The position numbers and the translations under genes were made by a program. The notes under the pieces were generated by a model. That model made no database searches. It was not told the DNA's origin and saw only the letters and a list, made by a program, of their open reading frames with translations. Source: a virus. From it: DNA of 20,275 bases. This document shows, one piece after another, positions 16,286 through 20,275 of this stretch. Each line of letters opens with the position of its first letter. Position 1 is the stretch's first letter. The DNA is taken from positions 1-20,275 of IMG/VR virus record IMGVR_UViG_3300023109_000186. One strand, 5' to 3'.

Positions 16286-17076
16286 TGGCATTTAACTTAT
16301 CACAATTCAAATCTCAGATGGACTGGTTCGGTGGACCAGATCGTGCCTCTTTATTTGAAGTAGAGCTTAGTGGTCTACCTTTAACTAAATCGAGAGCGGG
16401 TTCATATGACCTTAAATTTTTCTGTAAAAACGTAGCCATACCCGGCATGATCTTTAACCCAGCTCAATATGAAGCCGTGGGCCAGATGCGTAAGGTCTAT
16501 CCTATGGGATTTAACCCAGAACCAGTACAAGCAATCTTCTTACTTGATGCTGATAAACAAGTACTTACATTCTTTCATGGCTGGGCACAGAGTATGGTAA
16601 ACTTTAGTACTGCAGGCGGAGCATTCTCTGCCGTTGACGGTACGAAACCATTTGAAATTAATTATCGTGATGATTATGCATGTCGAATGGTTATCAGACA
16701 TTATAGTGCAAACTATACAGAAACCGGACAATATTATGAGGTAATTCTAGATAAAGCATTCCCAATTCAAATGGGTGATGTGGATCTTGCATGGGAGAAC
16801 GGCGACAGTTTTGTTGTTCTACCAGTAAGTATTCAATATGACAGAATTGAGTTCTCAGGTGAAAGATACGGTGTTCCTATAGGTGGGGATGGAAACAGCC
16901 TACTTAAATTACTGACAGCTGCCGGTAGAATCAACGACATTATGGGCGGTGATATTCTTCCACAAGGTGTACAGGATGCAGTTAATAAACTCACTGGCAT
17001 TAACGCAGAATTTGACAATATTTCTAGAAAAGGTCGAAGCTTCGCAAACCAGGTGAGTAGATTCTTAGGTGGATGA
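16285..17076 (+). CDS. Baseplate-tail tube initiator, gp54-like (tube fold)
   Basis: A 263-aa protein with the tail-tube fold pattern: RASLFEVELSGLPL, then KFFCKNVAIPGM, a central strand set, and KAFPIQMGDVDLAWENGDSFVVLPVSIQYDRIEF. The last part matches the late strands of T4 gp19 (WPTNVGELQLDWDS...LALDYWE) in shape. It is longer than gp19 (163 aa) by a helical C-terminal tail (INDIMGGDILPQGVQDAV), which fits gp54, the adaptor between gp48 and the first tube ring. The start overlaps the upstream stop (TAATG). Alternatives are the tail tube itself or a tube paralogue. Confidence 0.65.
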   Translation: MAFNLSQFKSQMDWFGGPDRASLFEVELSGLPLTKSRAGSYDLKFFCKNVAIPGMIFNPAQYEAVGQMRKVYPMGFNPEPVQAIFLLDADKQVLTFFHGWAQSMVNFSTAGGAFSAVDGTKPFEINYRDDYACRMVIRHYSANYTETGQYYEVILDKAFPIQMGDVDLAWENGDSFVVLPVSIQYDRIEFSGERYGVPIGGDGNSLLKLLTAAGRINDIMGGDILPQGVQDAVNKLTGINAEFDNISRKGRSFANQVSRFLGG

Positions 17077-17093
17077 ACAGGAGAAATTAAATT

Positions 17094-17792
17094 ATGCTAC
17101 CAAAAATTGATCTTCCTATTTTTGAAACAACCTTACCATCAACAGGTGAGAAAGTCAAATATAGAGCGTTTACAGTTAAAGAAGAAAAGATTCTTCTTGT
17201 TGCGCAGGAATCTAACGATATCGGTCAAACTATCTTAGCAATCAAACAGGTCGTAAATAATTGTGTTCTTAGTCATGACGTAGCTGAGTTTGCTATGTTT
17301 GATCTAGAATACATGATGCTTATGATACGTGCTAGGGCAGTTGACGATACAGTTAAATTCGTAATTACAGATCCAGACACTGATAAACCAGTAAACTTAG
17401 AGATGGCTTTAGATGATGTACAGATTGTAAAGAAAGATGAACATAAAAATGAAGTGGCTATCAATGATGAATACAATCTTTACTTAAAGTATCCAACGAT
17501 AGACCAGTTCATAAGAATTGTAGAGATGGATCAGTCAGATCCTCTTGTAAATTATACGATTATGATATCTTGTTTGGATAAAGTGGCTTCGGAAGACGAG
17601 GTTCATGAGTTTACGAACTACTCTGAAAAAGAGATAGATCAATTCATGGAAAACGTTGATACTAAGGTCCTTAAAGGTATTCAAAAATTCTTTGAGACTA
17701 TGCCTAAGTTAAAGCATGAAGTAACTTATGTAAATGATAACGGAGATGATAAAATATACGCTGTTGAAGGAATCAATAGTTTTTTTTTCTAG
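17094..17792 (+). CDS. Baseplate hub assembly protein gp26-like / tail-assembly chaperone, short form
   Basis: A 232-aa protein of the T4 baseplate hub-assembly family. It opens LPKIDLPIFETTLPSTGEKVKYRAFTVKEEKILLVAQES, which I take as the gp26 signature (T4 gp26 is 208 aa). The rest is mixed alpha/beta and strongly acidic, ending INSFFF at a nine-T run. AGGAG lies 10 nt before ATG 17094. The gene sits directly before the tape-measure gene, where other tailed phages encode a short chaperone and a frameshifted long form. A -1 shift at the T run would give such a long form here (see the extension entry). T4 gp26 and gp51 are hub-assembly factors, so a chaperone role is consistent with both views. 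Confidence 0.8.
   Translation: MLPKIDLPIFETTLPSTGEKVKYRAFTVKEEKILLVAQESNDIGQTILAIKQVVNNCVLSHDVAEFAMFDLEYMMLMIRARAVDDTVKFVITDPDTDKPVNLEMALDDVQIVKKDEHKNEVAINDEYNLYLKYPTIDQFIRIVEMDQSDPLVNYTIMISCLDKVASEDEVHEFTNYSEKEIDQFMENVDTKVLKGIQKFFETMPKLKHEVTYVNDNGDDKIYAVEGINSFFF
17780..17789 (+). promoter_or_regulatory. Slippery heptamer run for -1 ribosomal frameshift
   Basis: Nine T residues (17780-17788) and a C follow AGT in the gp26 frame. Read in zero frame they give T TTT TTT (17780-17786) and T TTT TTC (17783-17789), both allowing tRNA-Phe to re-pair perfectly one base back. The zero-frame TAG follows at 17790-17792. A stem-loop begins 5 nt after the first heptamer, a standard spacing. Confidence 0.8.
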
Positions 17793-17959
17793 TGCTGAGC
17801 CACATTAGTTTGGCGGATTACTATAAAGTGGTGTTCGCTTTGGCTCAGCACCATAAATACTCTATAAGTGATATTGAAAACTTAATGCCATATGAGCGTG
17901 ACATCTACTACAACATGATTATAAATTATATTGCAGAGCAAGAACAAAATCGAGGTTAA
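17786..17959 (+). CDS. -1 frameshift extension of the gp26-like chaperone (long form C-terminus)
   Basis: In the -1 frame the sequence stays open from the T run to TAA 17957-17959. It adds 57 residues after Phe231, for a 288-aa fusion (start 17094). The extension reads VLSHISLADYYKVVFALAQHH then ISDIENLMPYERDIYYN and ends EQEQNRG. The helical LMPYERDIYYNMI element is protein-like and resembles the short C-terminal domains that contact tape-measure proteins in G/GT-type chaperones. There is no ribosome site or good start for separate translation upstream; an internal ATG in the frame has no Shine-Dalgarno. The stop lies 3 nt before the tape-measure ATG. Product predicted, not shown; a missing T in the run (sequencing error) would equally give one 288-aa gene. 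Confidence 0.75.
   Translation, partial: FLVLSHISLADYYKVVFALAQHHKYSISDIENLMPYERDIYYNMIINYIAEQEQNRG
17792..17851 (+). promoter_or_regulatory. Frameshift-stimulating stem-loop
   Basis: Bases 17792-17802 (GTGCTGAGCCA) pair perfectly with 17841-17851 (TGGCTCAGCAC): 11 bp without mismatch, seven of them G-C, in an AT-rich setting. The loop is 38 nt. The stem starts 5 nt after T TTT TTT and 2 nt after T TTT TTC, where a paused ribosome would meet it. Both arms are coding in the -1 frame (VLSH and LAQH). I looked for a pseudoknot partner of the loop in the next 60 nt and found no convincing one. Confidence 0.8.
17852..17859 (+). promoter_or_regulatory. Possible internal late promoter (CATAAATA)
   Basis: CATAAATA differs from the T4 late element only in the first base and lies 104 nt before the tape-measure ATG, touching the 3' arm of the stem-loop. 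It lies inside the frameshift extension, so it may be chance coding sequence (HHKY). Confidence 0.25.
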
Positions 17960-17962
17960 GAG

Positions 17963-19921
17963 ATGGCTCTTTCAGAAGATACACAAGCTATCATAGATAG
18001 ACTAAAAGCAGAAGGCGATTTGATCCGCGACAGCGGACCTAATTCTATGCGAGCTGTAAACATTAAACTAGATCGATTTGAAGGTCTGTTTAAAAGTATC
18101 AACGATAATGTCATCAGTCAAACCGATATGATGCGCCAGCAAATGGGCATAGCTTCTCAACAAAGACGTCAAGAAGAAACTCGCCGCCAACAAGAAGAAG
18201 TACTACCACCCGAACCGACAAGCGAACCAGCAGCTGGAAGTCCAGTAAACGGGCGAGCGAATGGCGAAAGAAATATCGATAGTGCAAGTAAGTCGATTGC
18301 CGAAGCTTTATCATTTAAGAACATTGTACTTGGTGGTGCTGCGTTGTTCGCAGGATATAATATTCTAAAAGGTTTCATCGATCAGAAAACTGGTGGTGGA
18401 TTTACCGATATGGAAAGTGGTATCGGAGATTTTGCGTCTAAATTAAGAACGTTCGAGATGCCAGATTTTACAGGCACAATGACTAGATTAAATGAAACAA
18501 TTGACGGCCTTAAAACTACAATCGATGGTCTAAGAGCTGATATAGAAAACACCGTATCTACCCTCAAGGACTGGCAATTTTGGATCAGTCTTGCTATCGG
18601 AGCAATTGGTCCTTTTGTTGCAATTAATAGACTACTTAAAATTAGATTAGAAAAACTCCGGTTGCAAAATCTAGAATTAGAAAAGCCCCCTAATGTTCCT
18701 GATGATGCGCCAACCCAGCCGAAAATAGGCAATTACGATGTAGATAGTAATAATCCAAACTTCAGAGGATGGGGTGAAGATGGCAGACCGGTTTTTGGAG
18801 ATACACCTAACGCGCCTAGAGTTATTCTTAGACCAGATGGTACACCAATTAGAGGTGGTTCGCCAACAAAACCGCCTGCTGTGACTGATATACCGCCTCG
18901 ATTTTCAACGCCTCCAGGTGGTTCAGATACTCCAGTACTTTCTACTCCTGATGGCTCAACACCAAGAATGTCACTGCCAGATATGTCAACTCCAGAATTG
19001 CGTGGCCAAAACAGACCAATAATAGCAGATAATATCACTAGAGGTGGTGGTAAAATTGGCTATAACCAAGGCGCGGGCAGATTTACTGTAAACCCAGATG
19101 GAACTGGTGGATTTCTTTCAGACGCCGATGCAATTAAAATGATGGGAGAAAATATTGTTCGCGAAGCTCCACGCTACGCTAAAGCTTATGCTAACGTTGT
19201 TAAATTTTTAAAGTTCCTTGGGCCACCTGCGCTAGCATACGAGATATTTAGAGTTTATGTGGTGATGACATCAAGCTCAACCAAATCACAAAAGATCGCA
19301 GCTGTATCAGGAATCATTGGTGGGATGGGTATTGGTTTCGTTGCAGGCGGCTTAGTAGGTGCACAATTGGGTATTTGGTTCGGACCTTGGTCTGCTCTTA
19401 TCGGTGGTTTACTTGCCGGTGTTGCTTTTGGCTTTGGTGGGGAATACATTATTAGCGCTATGGTAGAAGCGATGTTTGAAGAACCGGAAGCTAGGCAAGC
19501 AAGATACAAAGAAATGCAAGAGCACCAATTAGAAGCTATGAGACAAAACGGTTCATACGCCGATTACCTAAGTTCTATGGAAAGAGCGCAAATGGGCGGA
19601 TCAAGAGCGTTCTCAGATTCTGGTTTTGCTCCAGATCTAGGGTTCGGTTCTGGCGGTGCTCTTGGGAACTCTAGAGGTAACTATTTTATGGGAAGAGACG
19701 GTCAAATGTACCGTCAGGATGGACAGACGTATCGAGTTGAAAGAATGTCATTAGGTGGCGTTGGGGGAGGTGGTGTTGTAATCAACGCGCCTCAAATAAG
19801 TGCGCCCGTAGTGAATAATGTAGAAGGTGGGAAGTCGGCCAACTACATTCAGATGGCCTCCTTCGGTGGTGGCGGTGGCGGCTTTGGAAGCGACGATCCC
19901 TACAACCTATCATTTGTATAA
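17963..19921 (+). CDS. Tail tape-measure protein (gp29-like hub protein)
   Basis: A 652-aa protein directly after the gp26 chaperone frames, the usual tape-measure place; T4 gp29 is 590 aa. Residues 1-80 are helical, ending in a Gln/Arg/Glu-rich coil. Hydrophobic segments lie at about 120-139, 205-224, 412-434 and 444-499, the last Gly/Ala-rich and probably two or three membrane spans, suiting a protein that helps DNA cross the inner membrane. Residues 242-350 are Pro/Thr/Gly-rich and probably disordered. The C-terminal 90 residues are Gly-rich and end DDPYNLSFV. GAGG lies 7 nt before ATG 17963. At about 1.5 angstroms per residue the length suggests a tail near 100 nm, comparable to T4. No murein-hydrolase motif is seen. 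Call made from context and hydrophobicity more than from motif. Confidence 0.75.
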   Translation: MALSEDTQAIIDRLKAEGDLIRDSGPNSMRAVNIKLDRFEGLFKSINDNVISQTDMMRQQMGIASQQRRQEETRRQQEEVLPPEPTSEPAAGSPVNGRANGERNIDSASKSIAEALSFKNIVLGGAALFAGYNILKGFIDQKTGGGFTDMESGIGDFASKLRTFEMPDFTGTMTRLNETIDGLKTTIDGLRADIENTVSTLKDWQFWISLAIGAIGPFVAINRLLKIRLEKLRLQNLELEKPPNVPDDAPTQPKIGNYDVDSNNPNFRGWGEDGRPVFGDTPNAPRVILRPDGTPIRGGSPTKPPAVTDIPPRFSTPPGGSDTPVLSTPDGSTPRMSLPDMSTPELRGQNRPIIADNITRGGGKIGYNQGAGRFTVNPDGTGGFLSDADAIKMMGENIVREAPRYAKAYANVVKFLKFLGPPALAYEIFRVYVVMTSSSTKSQKIAAVSGIIGGMGIGFVAGGLVGAQLGIWFGPWSALIGGLLAGVAFGFGGEYIISAMVEAMFEEPEARQARYKEMQEHQLEAMRQNGSYADYLSSMERAQMGGSRAFSDSGFAPDLGFGSGGALGNSRGNYFMGRDGQMYRQDGQTYRVERMSLGGVGGGGVVINAPQISAPVVNNVEGGKSANYIQMASFGGGGGGFGSDDPYNLSFV

Positions 19922-20003
19922 AAATTAGTAGCAATACTTTACTACGTTTTCATCATACCACCTGATCTGTTTGCGTTTTGACATTTCATCAAAAAACATT
20001 TAC
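19922..20003. other. Convergent intergenic gap, no clear terminator
   Basis: An 82-nt AT-rich gap between the tape-measure stop and the convergent 75-aa gene. Two weak inverted repeats occur: GTAG...CTAC around 19928-19945 followed by GTTTT, and TTTTGA/TCAAAA around 19976-19994 without a T tract. Either might slow polymerase, but neither is a convincing intrinsic terminator. Confidence 0.4.
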
Positions 20004-20231
20004 TTATTTGTCGCCCTTATCTGAAACGAATGTATACATTTCTTTCGCTTTTTCCATCATTTCTTCAACAGAATACATTTCAGTTTGTTTCTGAAACTCT
20101 TCTAATTGCATTTTGCCTTCTTCTACCATGCGTTCTGCAAATTGAACATTCATATGGTAAGCTTGATCCATATATTCTTTTGCAAGCTGAAGCATTTCTG
20201 AACGGATTTCGAATGGATTTTTATTGCTCAT
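20004..20231 (-). CDS. Small helical protein, unknown
   Basis: A 75-aa protein, nearly all helix, rich in Met, Glu and Lys (NPFEIRSEMLQLAKEYMDQAY; ERMVEEGKMQLEEFQKQTEM). There are no cysteines and no membrane segment. The opening NPFEIRSE-LQLAK resembles small proteins I recall from marine T4-like phage genomes, with no known function. Its ATG overlaps the upstream stop as ATGA. A small scaffold-like or chaperone-like helical protein is possible, but this is a guess. Confidence 0.7.
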   Translation of the reverse strand: MSNKNPFEIRSEMLQLAKEYMDQAYHMNVQFAERMVEEGKMQLEEFQKQTEMYSVEEMMEKAKEMYTFVSDKGDK

Positions 20232-20275
20232 TTTGCCACCTTTGCCATAGCTTCACTAATTGCATTAGCAAAATC
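20228..20275 (-). CDS. C-terminal end of an upstream gene (cut by window edge)
   Basis: Fifteen codons, DFANAISEAMAKVAK, then TGA, are open from the right edge. The stop overlaps the ATG of the 75-aa gene (ATGA), and AAGG with nearby GGTGG lies upstream of that ATG inside this tail. It is therefore probably the end of a co-transcribed gene. Too short to identify. Confidence 0.55.
   Translation of the reverse strand, partial: DFANAISEAMAKVAK

Noticed and set aside
17790-17851. Stem-loop after gp26 as a transcription terminator
   Set aside because: The loop is 38 nt, the T run precedes rather than follows the stem, and the region is open in the -1 frame; it fits a frameshift stimulator better.
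19922-20003. Possible bidirectional terminator in the convergent gap
   Set aside because: Only 4-6 bp AT-rich stems, with no clear T tract after the better stem.
1-20275. tRNA genes, CRISPR arrays, insertion sequences and attachment sites
   Set aside because: None seen: the window is almost fully covered by coding frames, and the gaps are too short for such elements.

Overview
The window is a piece of the structural (late) region of a T4-like contractile-tailed phage. The grounds are a near-complete T4-type baseplate gene set (gp25, gp6, gp5, gp53, gp48, gp4 and gp26 types, plus likely gp7, gp8, gp27, gp54 and gp29 types), T4-type late promoters (TATAAATA), and tight packing with 1-11 nt overlaps. 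The DNA looks AT-rich by eye. Several proteins (the 735-aa gp7-like protein, the glycine-linker fibre protein, the small 75-aa protein) resemble those of marine T4-like phages, the cyanophage/pelagiphage type, rather than enteric T4. No photosynthesis or host-metabolism gene is present, so the host cannot be named.

Layout. From 15136 leftward to the window edge the minus strand carries one long baseplate block: gp48 - gp53 - 85-aa unknown - hub (gp27-like) - gp5 with a lysozyme domain - M15 peptidase - gp25 - gp6 - gp7-like. Two further units follow: fibre-like protein plus subtilisin-like protease, then a gp8-like protein cut by the edge. Late-promoter matches lie just before gp48, the fibre gene and the gp8-like gene. 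From 15192 rightward the plus strand carries gp4 - 208-aa unknown - gp54-like - gp26 with a frameshifted extension - tape-measure protein. At the right edge two small minus-strand genes converge on the tape-measure gene.

How it works together. The wedge proteins (gp25, gp6, gp7, gp8, gp53 types) form the baseplate periphery. The gp27-like/gp5 spike and gp48/gp54 form the hub and tube start. gp26 (probably a chaperone) and the tape-measure protein set up tube assembly. Three degradative activities sit among the baseplate genes: a lysozyme-like domain on gp5, an M15_3 metallopeptidase and an S8 protease.

The most notable signal is at the end of gp26. A nine-T slippery run is followed 5 nt later by a perfect 11-bp stem, and a 55-codon open frame in -1 runs to just before the tape-measure gene. 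This is the layout of the frameshifted tail-assembly chaperones (lambda G/GT type) of other tailed phages, here in a T4-like gene set. The second notable point is a pair of face-to-face late promoters forming a 9-bp inverted repeat between gp48 and gp4.
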